Counted from the first letter of the stretch, positions 23,915-37,190 are shown. The stretch is DNA of 64,000 nucleotides from Torreya grandis (GCA_037957365.1 JARHVA010000157.1:3108501-3172500), one strand, 5' to 3'. Made by a program: numbers and translations. Notes: generated by a model not told the origin, from the sequence alone.

Positions 23915-24639
23915 ACCAAATTGACTTAGTAGGATTTCAAAAACCTCTATATTCTTCCACCTATACAAATAAGTTGACTGATTCAACTTAGTAGGTTTTC
24001 AAAAAATTATTTGTTCTTGTATACACAACTAAGTTGACCAAAGTGACTTAGTAGTATATACAAAATTTATCTATTTTTGTTTTCACAACTAATTTAACAA
24101 GCTCAACTTAATAGGCTTTCAAAAACTTTGTCTATGATTGTATACACAACTAAGTTGACCATCTCAACTTAGTAATCTATCCAAACTTTGTTAGTTTCTA
24201 TATACTTACTTAAGTTGACCAACTCAGCTTAATAGTCTATCAAAACTTTATCTATTCCTATCTACATAAATAATTTTACCAAATTACTTAGTAATTTATC
24301 TAAAATTTGTCTATTCCTACTTGTAAAACTAAGTTGACCAATCTGATATAGTAGTATATCTAGACTATTATTTATTTATTTATTTGTTAAATTTTTCCAT
24401 ACCTTTCTAACTAAAACAACCATATTGACTTAGTAAAAATTTTGTATATTATCTTTTTTCTTCCTATGTAACTAAGTCAACCAACTCAACTTATTAAGCC
24501 TTTAACACTATTATCCTATCCACCCAAACTAGGTAGACCAGCTCAACCCATTAGGTTTTCAACTTTCTACTTCTATCTTCACTTTTCACCATGTAGTACA
24601 TTTTTATGAAAGTGAAAATCAAACTCAAAATGATATGAT

Positions 24640-26560
24640 GAATTTAACTAACCCTCCTAAGCATCTTCATTCTTGCCTTCCCTATACTTCCCTAGAAAAT
24701 CTAGATGTCATTAATGTCCATGTGTAAAATAAGACTAAAAACTATGGATCACCTCTTCTCAAAACTTTAGATCCACTTAACTATCCTCTAAAAATACACA
24801 TTGTCAAGGATGGAAATGATTTTGAATATACCATTGAAATGATACTCTTCATCAATGAAAACCCCCAAGATCAAGGAAATGATCTTATGATCATATAAAA
24901 TCTCATTATGGGACCTTATATTGAATGTCCACCTTCACCTACACATAATTTATCTACAAGCCTTAGGATAAGTCACCCTATGACTTCTTCTATGACCTTT
25001 TCTTCTTCAATACCCACTTCTTCGTCCATGCCTTTAACTTTTTCTAGTACTTCTTCTTCCACCTTGCCTAGTATCTAAACTACTATGGCTGGTCTTTCCT
25101 CAAGCAGACCCATTCAAAGTGCCCAAGTTCATACTCAAGTCAATGCTAACTAGTTCATCTCAAACAACTTCTACTAGTCAAGCCACTATCAACACTAATC
25201 AAATTTTATTACAATCCATGAAACAATTGCTACTTTTCAAACTAATGGTACAAATCAAATGATATAAATTCAAAACCAACTTTTGAAATTACAAAATCAT
25301 CCTCAACCCACTCAATAGGGAGTGAAAAACCCTAATGACCCCTGCCCCAAATATGCACAATGCAACCTTATCCCTCAACCTCCACTTCTCAATAAGACTA
25401 TCAAACATCTACAAAATGAACCTTTAGTATCTCAAATTGTAAACATCGACATAGGTGGTATTCTTCCTACTATCACTTATAATGGATCCATCGATCCTAA
25501 TTTATATTTAAAAGCTTTCATAAACTTATACAAAGATTGCATTAAACTCAACACCTTTACTGCCACTACAATCTTAGATAAAACCTTTGCAGGTGAAACT
25601 TTGGATTGGTATAATAAAATAAAATCTTAAACTATATCTAGTTTAGATCATTAAATTAATGCATTGGTACATTAATTCTAAATTAATGATCTTTCTAAAA
25701 ATAACTTAGCTCACTTCATCAACTATAAAAAATTAGAATCTAAAATTGTAGAAGTATTTATTAAACAATGGAAAGCCTTTTCCAGTAAATCTAAACATAA
25801 CATGTCAAAAGAAAATATCTTTTACTTATTCACTAATGCTCTTCATCCTAAATTGTAATATTGTGTTAGGTCATTTTCTACCAAATATTAGGAAGAATCC
25901 CTTGACTAAGACAAATGCCAAGATTTTCTCACAAGATAATTGAGCCTTCCCATCCTCCTGCTAGAACTTGAACGCTTATGAAATATAGAATTTGACATGT
26001 TACTAATATGGTGTTATGAATAAATATTATTCTATTCACACTATTCATTTTATTTATCCAAGTGGTTCCAATAATGATATTCTTTCAAAACCAATTTCAA
26101 CAACCCCTTTACCACAACCTAGTTTTTCATTTTTCCAAATAAACAATATGGATTCTCACAAACCTATTTCCATGTAGAAGTTCAAAAATGCTTCACCATG
26201 ATATCTTGACCCTACTGTCCCTATCAAACATTGGTACGATCCACACAAGTTTTATTGGTATCAGGTAAGTTGGGGTTATTATCATGACACTTGTCACCAA
26301 TTACAAAATTTTGCTCTTAAATATCTTTTTGGTCCCAATTTTGATCACAAAACCCTTATTCATGAGCATAAACATGATTATAAAGTGGAAACCAAGGTTC
26401 AAGACACCAAAATTAAACACAATGCCCTTAATCAAGGTAATTGTCATCTTAAAATTTACAAGGATCATCTTCCTAATCATCAACCAAGTAATTCTCAAAC
26501 TCTCATTATATACACAATATTTTAAAACTTTATCAATTCCTAATGCTATCTTGTAGGAAC
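24640..26560 (+). pseudogene. gag: Family B: decayed gag, no pol
   Basis: This is a Gag relic of a Ty3/gypsy element. The best part (25,322-25,630) has GGILPTITYNGSIDPNLYLK followed by AFINLYKDC, then a TTILDKTFAGETLDWYNKI segment, which is the typical capsid order F-x-G-x-x-D-P ... L-x-G-x-A-x-x-W-Y. Further on, KQWKAFSSKSKHNMSKE and HWYDPHKFYWY with YYHDTCHQLQNFALKYLF (26,230-26,340) resemble the gag C-terminal zone that in relatives carries H-D-T-x-x-C. The N-terminal part is Ser/Thr/Pro-rich (about 24,980-25,080). The right repeat follows directly, so protease, RT, RNase H and integrase are all absent. Confidence 0.75.
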
Positions 26561-26581
26561 CTATCATATCTCAATCTAGAC

Positions 26582-28816
26582 TCTGAGTGCAAGCCCGAAA
26601 GAGTGCACTGAGAAAGGGGTTGGTAAACCTTTGGTGTTTCATAGGATTGTTGGCCCCTATACGATCACCTAGAACTATCACAAGCTACGTGTATTCAATT
26701 TCCTAAGCAAAGACCCATTTTTACCACTTTTCCTACTATGTCGACTAGGTTAACCTCATTAAGTGATTTAGTGCATGTTACAAAACTCTATTGACCCAAA
26801 CTAACATGCTTTATTTCTTGCCTTAAAAAGTTCACTAGGCTAACTTTATCAGCTAAATTCATAGTAGGGTTTAGGGTCAATTCATGGCTGTAAATACCCC
26901 CTCAATTTATTTTCTAAAGAGAATATAATTCAAATATGCATCATTTCTACTCATAAATATGATTATACAATCAATAAGAGGTTTCATTGCTTAGGTTTTT
27001 ACCTTAAAAAAGTAATATTTATTTTGAGGAGGTCTTGGATGTATAGGAGAAGTCTTGTAGCATAGAGTTGATTTATCATTGTGATCCTTACAAGCCATAA
27101 CAACCTCTTAAAAAGTACCATTAGACAAGGGAGATATTGAGGCATGATGAGTTCACTTCAATAAGGTAAGTATATTCCTAGCCCTTCATATTTTGATAAC
27201 TAGATATTATAAAGATAATATATATAATTGTATCTCTCATTGCTTAGATTATTTATATGTTATATGATTGTCTTTTCATGTTTATTATCTTCTCCATTTG
27301 TGCCACAAGCTTTGGTGAGCACTAGATTAGTTTTCATATTCATTTACTAGATTAGCTTATATGTTTATTTGGTAGATTAGATTGTTTATCATTATTACAA
27401 TCATAAGACCTAGTTAGGGTTATCACAAAATGGCATTTGATTAGAGGCCTTGGAAACCTCTCCTTTGCCATTGTGTAATAAGATATCCCTTAGTGTAAGT
27501 TTAACATATCTATTATTGGTCATGAACCTGATATAAATGTATTGCCAAGTAAACTTTCTAGCTGATTACCTTCTCTAATCTTGAATATTATTGTGTAGGA
27601 TAAGTTATAGATATATCTAGTTTCTCTTTCATACATTCTAGTGAGCTCGACATGAATCTAACCTTACAAATTTTTAATTTTTATTTATAGAGAACTGGAT
27701 CGACCACCTCAACATATTTTAACACTCAATGTGTAGGTTTTCATACTCTGTCAACCTTTTTGACCTAGTTTGGATATGTGTACAACTTTTTACTATGTCA
27801 TTGATGTCATTGACCTAGTTAGGTCATATTTTTTTAGGTTTTCCAATAGAGAAAATCTTGTTGGCCTTGTTCAACTTCCTACACATGCAATGTCTAGTAT
27901 CATAAACTAGATTTATTCAATCAACATATTTTCTTTTTTGATTTTATTATTTAACTAAATCAATCTATTTGACTCTTTTATTTTCTACATTTTTTTCATT
28001 TTATAACTACATTGATTAGATTAACCCAGTTTTATTTTTCTTGTCTAAGTTAAATGGATCGATTCTATCTAAATATTCTATCTTTTACCTTTGCAGGTTC
28101 AAATTTACACCTAGACAACATAGTTTAAGACAATATTTTAACATCTTTAGGAAAAAACTATATCAACCTAGGTGAATTTATATTATCTGCCAAGTTCACT
28201 CTAATTAGATCAATAATTTATCTTTATCAAATTATAATTAAATTTATTCTCTTGATCTTTTTTAAAATTTAAATTTTAGTACTATCTTTACCAATTTTTT
28301 ACTTCTATAAAACTGTACCTTTATAGTCAACTAAGTCGAATGGTTCAACTTAGTTTTGTATCTATTTTTTACTTAGAAAACTAAGTTAACTTGCTCGACT
28401 ATGTCCATTATGGTAAGTCTTCCAAAAGATTGAGTTGATAAGCTTGACCCTATTTTATTCTATTTGAGCAACTTGGTTGACTGGGTTGACTTTGTTCTAC
28501 TTATAATTTTTCCTAGCTCAAACAAAGGGAATTAACCTACATTAATTGTAATTAAACTCACTTTATTTTTTAGTTGGTTTCTTATTTATTTAATTTTTAA
28601 AAACTACAAATTATCTTTCAAAACTTTGATTTTTGCTCTTATTTTTAACATTGTTTAGCTTTCCCTATAAACTATGTACTGGCAATTTTTAAACTACTTT
28701 ACTACTATTGTGAAGGGCTACTCAATATTTTGTTTAAGGTCCTTGTATATCATTTATAGATATCATGACATAAGGATATTTCCCCAATACTCATAGCCAT
28801 AATACATAGTTAAACT
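26582..28816 (+). mobile_element. Family B, right direct repeat, cut at its right end
   Basis: It starts TGAGTGCAAGCCCGAAAG and parallels 20,227-22,597. The similarity stops at ~28,816 (corresponding to 22,597), where a minus-strand copia-like LTR begins. The remainder of the repeat, corresponding to the 22,600-24,540 array, was not found further right. Confidence 0.7.
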
Positions 28817-29900
28817 ATTGGAATTACATCTATTGAGAGGGGGGTGAATCAGTGCCTTTAAAATATTTATTCAATTCCACTTATCATTCATGAAGCATTC
28901 ATTCAAACATATACATCAACCAATGCATAAACAAGCATTCACATAAGCATGCAACAATTGAATATAAGATATATGTGGGAAACCCTCATGGGGGATTAAA
29001 CCCATTGAAACATAGCTTGGAATATAGTACTGTAAGCAATGAATCAAGATTTAGTGAGGCACCAACCCCATAAGGAGTAATAACCCCTCTTTAGTCAAGT
29101 ACCAAATCAATTAGTCCTTTAGCAAACACAAAATTAAAAGGAGGTACCAAACCCTTAGGTGACTTAACACCAACTCAAACACTTAAAAAACACTTCTTAA
29201 ACCACCAACTTGCAAGTTAGTTCTCACTCCTTCTTGACAAAGCACCAACTTAGCCAAGACCAATTTGATCACCTCAAGACACCTTGTTGCTCAACCAATA
29301 GATGGTGACCTCTTATTTAGATCTATATCTTTTCTATATGAATTTTACTCATTATAATAATTATAAAAACATCTCTGATGTAGCTCTAATAGTCTCTTAA
29401 AATATAATCAACTCATTTATCTCTTCTCAACCCTCTTCTCAAAATAGCCTCTTAGTCTTCCTTTCTCAATATGCCTCTTACTAGGCTTATTAGGTCAACC
29501 GACCTTGACATCCATATTTAGTAAATATGTTATATATTCATCATAGTATCTCTCTCCCATATTTTTATGCTCTTAAATACCTCTTGATACTTCACAAATT
29601 TCCCTCTTTTTTTCTCACTAGAGTCTTCTCTCCTTTTTACATAATTAACCTAATTAGGCCTTGTATAAATACACATCACTTGATCACATCCTGTCTTGGC
29701 CAAAAAAGGAACTAATACATTAGTTTCATACCCAAAACATGTCTTAGGACACATTAAAAAAATAATAAATCAAAATAATATCATCATTAGGTCAGAAAAA
29801 CTCACTTAGACCTCTTTCTTCTATTAGGCCTACTTAGAGACCTAATTACAATTAGGTCTATCCTTTGCACAAATTAAATTAAACCAATTTGGATTTGATG
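28817..29900 (-). mobile_element. Copia-like LTR fragment, minus strand
   Basis: Read on the minus strand this resembles the 3' part of the plus-strand copia LTR (33,240-34,198). Shared landmarks include GGGGTTGGTGCCTCACTAAA against GGGATTGGTGTCTCACTAAA, a CATGAGGGTTTCCCACATAT stretch, and the C-rich CACCCCCCTCTCAATAG before the LTR end. It abuts family B at 28,816, so it inserted into B or joined it by rearrangement. Its other end is uncertain because the region passes gradually into the D repeat. Confidence 0.65.
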
Positions 29901-29909
29901 TCCCTCACT

Positions 29910-31267
29910 AAAGAAATAAAATATTTAAAACACTTATATATTAACCTCAAATATCCTCCTCCATGATCAATAAGTCACAAATCCTTTGCTCACACCTTGA
30001 AAGCACCATTAGGCCTTAAAGACCTATTAGGCCTAATTACCCCAAAAACACTGTCTTCAAAGATGAACCTTATATAGCTTGTAGAAACACATTATATGAA
30101 AAAATAATATATGGATGGAAAATTAATTACATTAGGTTCATCATTAAACTCATTAGACTCCATAACTCAAGCTCTAAAGACTTAGGAAGACCTCATCAAA
30201 AAACTTACTTAGAACTATCAATTTACTTAGAACCCAATCATTAGCAATTTGATCTCAACCATAAACATATATTATTTACAACACTCAAAATTAATGTATA
30301 ATATATTATTGCATATTTAAAAAATAACCATAATATTGGTACTCTTCCAAATTGGGCATAATGACACAGGAGCATCAATCTCACTAACACACATAAAACT
30401 GCTAAAGAATCTAAAAGCATAATCCCAATGAGTGTTGTTTTAAAATCCTATAAGGACACTTAAAATACTTATTATAAACATTAATATTTCCTATCTGACC
30501 TATATAAAATCATACAACATATATATCACAATATCTAGTGTCAACTATTGGTCTTACAGATCAATTTGTTAAGCTTCTCTTTCACAGTTCTTACATTACC
30601 AGATAAGCCATTTTGGATTCCCTATTTCAAATTTATATATTGAATTACAATATTATTAAAAACATGGATAGGTTATTCAATTCATAAAAAATAACATAAT
30701 ATTAATTGGATTATTCAAATAATTCTAGAGATCCTCCAACTCATCACTCTCACTTGCTTACTCAAAACTACCATTCTACCTTGTGGACCAGTCATGATGA
30801 TTATGCATTCCAACACCTGTGTAGACATAGTAAAAAAGTAATAATGCATGAACATTATCCTTATAGATATTTATAACATCTTAAAATAAAAATATATATA
30901 GTTCTAAAGGAAAATATAGAATATATATACTAATCTCTGAAATTTACACCTTCACTATCTCATCTTCACTAGACAGGTCATCTTGTGAACAATATTTGCT
31001 TGTATATGAGCTTCACCAAATATTATCTTCAAGGGGAAAAAATTATATATGTATTTTACCCCATACATATAGATCCATCCTAATCCATGATAATTCATCA
31101 TTAATCTCATTCTCACTTCTATCTAGTTTTTCTCACTATCTTCACTATTGAACTTTTTAGAGATAGGTCAAATTTCATGACTAGTTTAGTATATTTGAAT
31201 TTTTTAACATGCTCAAAACCCACCATGGGCATGAAGTATAAATCAAAAAAGTCAAACTCCATCCATT
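29910..31267. repeat. Repeat D, first copy, left part (split by copia element)
   Basis: Together with 41,033-41,635 this is a direct repeat of 42,590-44,515. Examples are CACCATTAGGCCTTAAAGAC (30,005 and 42,711), AACTATTGGTCTTACAGA (30,544 and 43,203) and TCCACCATGGGCATGAA-type sequence at the right. It may be an LTR or other non-coding part of an element. Some words match the reverse complement of the copia LTR. Confidence 0.75.
31263..31267. repeat. Left target duplication of the copia element
   Basis: CCATT here pairs with CAATT at 41,033-41,037 (one mismatch). The uninterrupted sister sequence CATCCATTGTATAAC lies near 43,925. Confidence 0.65.
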
Positions 31268-34198
31268 TTTTTTAGGTTTATCAATGATGTCTCCAAGGTG
31301 ACCAAGGATGTTGATGAGGTGTCATGTGTGCTAAAATAACAATGACAAAGTATGTTTCAGTGTTCTTGCATAGTTCTTCAGTGTTTGACTTAGATAGGTA
31401 GATTTTGGATGTTATTTATGGTATTATAATGTTATAGATACCATATGGGGTGTTTTGAGTACTTTTATAAGTGAAATTAATTCATCAAAGAAGTCATATG
31501 AGTGTCTAGGTTCAAGTAGTCATCTTGATAGATAAAGCTAAGTGAGCATATTGATGACATTAACATTCAAACATATGAAGGTTTCAAAAATAGATTTATA
31601 TATGGGTATATTACCCTATGTGAGGAGATCATGTGGCTCAAGTTTTAGGTCTAGACATGGATCATAGCAAAATTTATTAAGGTGTAAAGTTGGTTTCTTA
31701 GACAAAGTTCAATAAGTTCCCATACTTAGCCAAATTTATGATATCAAAAATATATGGTGAGACGTTAATCTTCATGATTAATATCTAACAATGATTGTCT
31801 AAAATGATAGATGAAGATCCAATGATGATCAAGTGATCAGGTAGATAAATATCTATGATAAGTGATTAATATGACTAGATAAGGATCTAATAGTTAGTGT
31901 TAAACTTGTCAAATAGTGATCAATGGTGAGAGTAAAGTCAATAAGTCAAAGATCCTAAGAATGATCATGATGAAGACATGTGTCACAATCACAAAAATAT
32001 AGTAATTATATCAATGGTGCATGTTTGATCAATAAAATTAAAGATCAATGGGATGCATTCAACTATGTGAAGAAATATCAATGGTGAATATTAAGTTGAT
32101 AAGTCAACATAATGCTCAAAAGGCACGTAGGGTTTCCAAATGGTGAAAGATCATTGAAGACTGACTATAGGGTGTGTAGAAGTTACACGGGGCTATCAAG
32201 TGACATGACATCAGAAGCAAGGATCAAAGATCAATCATGAATGATGAGATTTAAATATGGGAAACTCTAAAAGAGATTGATAGAGTCTATTTGATCAAGA
32301 TTTTAAGGAACACAAGATATAGACAAGTGCCAGATGATTTTGTATTAACCAGTGACCATTGGCATTTGAATTTAATAAAGAAAAAATTAGTTTGTAGTAT
32401 TTTATGAATATATTTTGATCTAAGATGAATTTATTGTTAGTGTAAGAAGAAAATTTTAAAAGTAATTCAAGAAGCTTCTGTCAAAGGATTATAAGATTTG
32501 AATGTCTGTACAATTAAGATATTGAGCTCCAAAGTTTACTGAAGGTTTGACCATGTTCTATAAGTGACCCAAGAAGGATATTTGAGCTATTCTTGATGGT
32601 ATTTTGATATTTAAAGATGAAATAAATATTGAAAAGTGTTGTATACTCAATAAAAACAATCTATGAGGATTTTGGATGTTTTACCTATCCATCTTTAGTA
32701 TGAACAAATGTCTAAAAGTTGACTTTGTTAGAGGTTGCAAACAGTTTGAGTGACCACTTTGCATAAGTGAGTTGGAAGAGTTCATAGAAAAATTGTAGAA
32801 TAAGATGAGTATGGAGATTTTGTATAAGTATAAAAGGATTATAATAAAGCATTTTTGTCATGATATTCCCCTGATCAGATATGGAGAGTCAAAATAGCTT
32901 CACTATATTTTGATATGACCAGTCTGAGTGGTCATTTTGAGAGAGTTATTTTGAGTGATTAAAGACTATGCTAAATTATCTGAATTATATGAAGGAATTT
33001 CATAGGTATTTAAGGTTTCACCATGTGATCTAATCATATGGATATGTGAAATATTTGAGTAGTTGCTTCAAAAGTTTCAGACTATGTTTTTTGTGTATGA
33101 AGGCCTAAAGAGCGAGGATACCTAATTGGTAGGTTCATGTTGAGTTGGTGTTCCAGGTGGCATGGACCCATATGATATGGATAAATGGGTTATTGGAGAC
33201 AAATTTTAAGTGTTCAGATAATTGGTAAAAGATGAAGGTGGCCCAAGCAGTCTCACATGTAACATGTCAGTATGAAGGCCTAATTATTTTAGGTCTCACC
33301 AATACCTAATGGTGGTCTGGGGTTAATGAGTTATTCCCTGAACTAAGGAGTGTGTGATTATTAAATTTAATATATAAAATGACATATTTCAAAGTTAGAA
33401 CAAGTATGGTAATCATATTGGCCTACCAAGATGGGTTATACCAAGAGAGTGGTATAAATATAAGGCATTATTGGCCTATTTGTTCTGGTTGTGAAAGTGT
33501 GGATTCAAGTGAAGGAGAGAACCTTTGAAAGAGAAGGTATATGTCATTAAGGAAAAATAAAAAGTGAATAGGATTATTCATGTTTATTTGATCAATTTGA
33601 TGTAGGAGGACACATAGGTCATTAGACTTAATGAGCCTAAAAAAGGCAGATTGAGCGAGTAAGCCCTAGAGGCTGTTTGAGAAAGATTGAAGGGTGAAGA
33701 AGAGTGAAACTAAGAGAAGTATATCATTAAGTGTATAAGACATTAGATAAAAGGTGGTGATTAGTTCAAATTATTTTAGTGTGTGCTTAGTTTCCTATGG
33801 GATTGGTTCTTCCTTGCAAGATAAACCTTGCTAAAGGTCTAGTTATTATGGGTGCTCAGCTAGATAGGGATAGTAGCTCCTTGTGGGATTGGTGTCTCAC
33901 TAAACTAAGGGATGGGTGTTAATTGATTAGTTAGTTTTGGTCTAAATGTTGGATCTTGTTATTATAATATTGTATTCTATCTTGTAGGTTTCAATGGATT
34001 TTATACCCCAAGAGGGTTTTCTACATATATCATGTGTTTCGTGCTTGATCTTGTTTTATCTTCCATGTTCTTGTTATGAATGATGTGTATGCTTCATGAT
34101 TGTATGTGTTGAATGTTTAAGGATTTAAATGGTTTGAAATTTGATTGAATATCTAACATCATTGATTCATCCCCCTCTTAGTGATTATACCTCTAACA
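31268..34198 (+). mobile_element. Copia element, 5' LTR
   Basis: This 2,931-bp LTR starts in TTTTTTAGGTTTATCAATG and ends CCTCTAACA, directly before the primer-binding site. It is collinear with 38,081-41,032. By eye, differences are roughly one base in seven, so the insertion is old. The canonical TG start appears mutated. Confidence 0.9.
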
Positions 34199-34200
34199 AT

Positions 34201-34212
34201 TGGTATCAGAGC
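34201..34212 (+). promoter_or_regulatory. Primer-binding site, initiator tRNA-Met type
   Basis: TGGTATCAGAGC follows the 5' LTR end by 2 nt. This is the standard site of plant Ty1/copia elements. Confidence 0.95.
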
Positions 34213-34261
34213 AAGACCTTTTGTGCAAGTTTAACCACGTGAAGGTGATCTAAGGTACAAT

Positions 34262-35290
34262 ATGGATAAAAAGGAAAGTTTGTCAAAATAAAAGGACATC
34301 ATGTGTGATGAATAAGTTTTCCATGATAGTTAATAAGAAGAAGTGTTCTATGATAATGAGGAATAAAAAGTTGATATAGAAGATGAGCTCATGGGTGCAC
34401 TTGGTGAAACAAAGGAGCAAAAGAAGAGGAATTATAAAATGAGGAATATGATCAAAGGTCTTGAAACACAAGTCAGTTCTCTTGAGATAAGTTTTTTAGG
34501 CAATTCTAGGAGAGATATAAGAACAATCAAGAATAGATCAAGTCTATTGAAGAGAAATCATATAGATTGATTCATGCCATGGCTAAAGAAGGTAAGGATG
34601 ATAATAAGACCATCAAAGATCTTAGAATTCAGTTAGAGGTTGCAAGTTCAAGCATGAGAGCTAAAGAATTTAAATATGTTCAATTGAAGACTGATCTTGT
34701 TTCCCTGAAAGATGAGTATGAAAAGGTCATAATAATGTTAGGTAAGATTGAATAAGAATAAAAGAGATTAAAATAAGACAAAGAGGATGGTAGAATGAAA
34801 TAAAATAAGTTAGATTAGGTCAATAGAAAAAGGAAGAAGCCAATTAGATATCTAAATGCTTCAAGGTATGCTAAATGTTTTATGGGCCATTGTTTTATTT
34901 ATCATCTTGTTGGTCATAGGGCAAAGAATTATGTAAGAAGAAGCAATCATTCAAAGGGATATCACTACCATATTTAATAAAAAGGTATGGAAGACATTAT
35001 TTTCTATAGTTGTCATAAAGTTGATCACATTGCTATTTTCTATAAGCAAAGACCATTTAGTCAAGATAAGTTCAATAGGCTCCTAGAGTGTAAGAAATAA
35101 GACCAACCAGAGAGTGTAAAAAGAGTAGAAATCAGTCAAAGGAAGATCACAGTAATCATCAAGAAAAAGGTATGAATGATCTTTTTTGTTTTAGATGTTA
35201 TAAAGTTGGTCATGTTGATAGATATCAGAAGAATAGGTTGAATGAGTTATCAAAGCAAAATACAGCGTATGGAGATCCTAGTGGTGAAGG
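34262..35290 (+). pseudogene. gag: Copia gag, truncated: coiled coil and decayed zinc knuckles
   Basis: A start codon at 34,262 leads into a charged region. The stretch 34,567-34,755 encodes a heptad-like coiled coil (DNKTIKDLRIQLEVASSSMR, then LVSLKDEYEKVI), like the C-terminal part of SIRE/Maximus-type Gag. Two zinc-knuckle relics follow. CFIYHLVGHRAKNY (34,891-34,932) and CFRCYKVGHVDRY (35,187-35,225) have lost three of the expected Cys residues between them, each now Tyr (TGT to TAT). The long N-terminal capsid domain usual in this family is not visible. Stops interrupt the frame. Confidence 0.7.
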
Positions 35291-35704
35291 AAGAGGCCAC
35301 ACATGGTTATGAAGATGTAAGTCTATTAGGAGAGATCAGACTAAGACCATAGATGGTTTGTTTACTATGATATACATGAAGGAAAGACAAGAACATTTAT
35401 TATTAGCATTTGTTGACAAATATAAAATAAAGAATGAAGTCAAGCATCCATTCAAAGTCAATTAGATGATGAGGTAGAACTACAAGTCAAATAAAGGTAT
35501 AGATATATGGGAGTCTCCTAAGTTTTGGGACTTTTAGTCTCTCTATATCAAAGGAGTGTCTTTATCTATACTTCAAGGAGACAATTATCAACAAGAGGAA
35601 TCATGGTGGATGCTAGTTGAGTTTTTGATTGATGTTGTAGGACAAGAAAGGTCATGAGAAGATATGTTGGCTTACTATGAAAGGAAATGAAGAAGTAAAA
35701 TGAT

Positions 35705-36560
35705 TTGAAGGATGATCTTGTTAGTCAAAGGGTAAATAATGAAACATGGGATCTAGTTCCTAGACTAAAAATTAAGAATTTGATAGGCACTAAGTGGGTC
35801 TTCATAAATAAGATGAATGAAAAAGGAGAGGTCATAAGAAATAAAGATAGATTGGTGTGTAAAGGATATGCTCAAGTTAAAGGGATAGATCTCAATGAGA
35901 GTTTTTCTCTAGTGGTAAGAATGGAAGCAATTAGACTCTTCTTATCATATGCTAGTTTCAAAGATTTTAAGGTATACCAAATGGATGTGAAATTTGCCTT
36001 TTTGAATGGCAACTTAGAAGAAGTGTACATTGAGTTACCTGAAGGACTCTTCTTGTCAAGTGATCAAGATTATGTGTGCAAATTGAAGGATTTATATGGT
36101 ATTAAACAATCTCCTAGATCTTGGTATGATAGATTAGACAAGTATCATCTAAGTCAAGGTTTCAAAAGAGGGGTGGATGATATAAATCTATACATTAAGA
36201 CTAAAGGTAGTCATCAATTACTTGTATTTATCTATTTTGATGACATTATATTTGGTTTTGATAATGATAATATGAGTAAATAATTTTTGATGTCATGAAT
36301 ACTGAATTTGAGATGTCTATTTTGGGGGATCTTTCATTCTTTTTATGATTGCAAATTAACCAACTAGATACAGGGATATTCATTTCACAAGCTAAATACA
36401 TCAATGATATGTTAAGAAAAATTGATATGATGGAGTGTAAGCTAATGAGTACTTGAATGATTATAGGTTTCAAGTTAAGTAAGCAAGATGACTCACCAAA
36501 GGTTGATCAAACCTTGTCTAGATCTATGATTGGAAATCTTTTTTCCTCCATGGCCTCTAG
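35705..36560 (+). pseudogene. Copia reverse transcriptase (RVT_2 type)
   Basis: An open stretch of 192 codons (35,705-36,283) carries the copia RT signature. It reads NETWDLVPR, GTKWVFINKMNEKGEVIRNK, DRLVCKGYAQVKGIDLNESF, then FKVYQMDVKFAFLNGNLEE with the first catalytic Asp, then VCKLKDLYGIKQSPRSWYDR. The catalytic YFDD box at 36,233-36,244 is in place of the more common YVDD. The next ~280 bp, up to 36,560, are shattered. Protease and integrase, which precede RT in copia elements, are missing between gag and here. Confidence 0.92.
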
Positions 36561-36599
36561 ACCTGACATCATGTAAGTAGTAGGACTTATTGGTAGCTT

Positions 36600-37190
36600 T
36601 CAAGTTGATCATAGAGAATATCACTTGAAATCAGTAAAAAGAATATTAAGGTATCTTAAGGGCATCATATAATATGGTTTATGGTATCCTAGGGGCAAAA
36701 AATTCAATCTAAAGACATACACTAATGCAGATTGGGATGGTTATGTGGATGATAGTAAGAGTACCAGTGGTGGTGTTTTCTTCTTAGGTGAATGATTCAT
36801 ATCTTGGCTAAGTAAGAAGCAAGCCTCAGTATCCCTATCCAATATATAAGCTGAGTATATATCTACTACCTCATATTGCACTCAAGCTATATGGATGAAG
36901 CAAACCTTAGAAGACTATAAGGTAAGGTAAAAAGAAGCTTGTTCCATCTATTGTGGCAATACTAGTGTAATTAGTATCTTAAAGAATCCTATAAGACACT
37001 AAAAAACTAAACACATTCCTATTAGATATCATTTCTTAAGAGAACAAGTGAGCTATCAATGTGTTTAGTTAGAATATGTGCCTATAAAAGAATAACTTGT
37101 AGACATTATAGCCAAACCATTAACAAAAGCAACATTTGAGTATCTAAGATAAATATTTGGAGTCATCTCCTTGTCTATAAATTAATAGAA
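36600..37190 (+). pseudogene. Copia RNase H domain
   Basis: Readable segments are VKRILRYLKG, KTYTNADWDGYVDDSKSTSG with catalytic Asp in NADW, GVFFLGE, ISWLSKKQASVSLS, AEYISTT with the catalytic Glu, and KTKHIPIRYHFLREQV, then DIIAKPLTKATFE. Several TAG/TAA/TGA codons interrupt the frame. Order and spacing are those of plant copia elements. Confidence 0.88.

Larger units (their letters stand above)
21400..24540 (+). repeat. ~60-bp minisatellite-like array with GTTGACC/GGTCAAC cores (interrupted)
   Basis: Units of about 60 bp carry AAGTTGACCAA or its complement GGTCAACCTAGTT. Examples begin at 23,091, 23,151, 23,212 and, after the solo LTR, 24,031, 24,091, 24,152, 24,212, 24,272 and 24,331. 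The left part uses GGTCAACCTAG at 21,489 and 21,610 with related motifs between them. The array makes up most of the non-coding part of family B. The solo LTR at 23,273-23,909 interrupts it. Confidence 0.75.

Noticed and set aside
26284..26567. Open frames of ~90 codons on both strands
   Set aside because: They overlap the decayed gag C-terminal zone of family B. The gag-like text (HDTCHQLQNFALKYLF) is in a different frame, so both are shadows.
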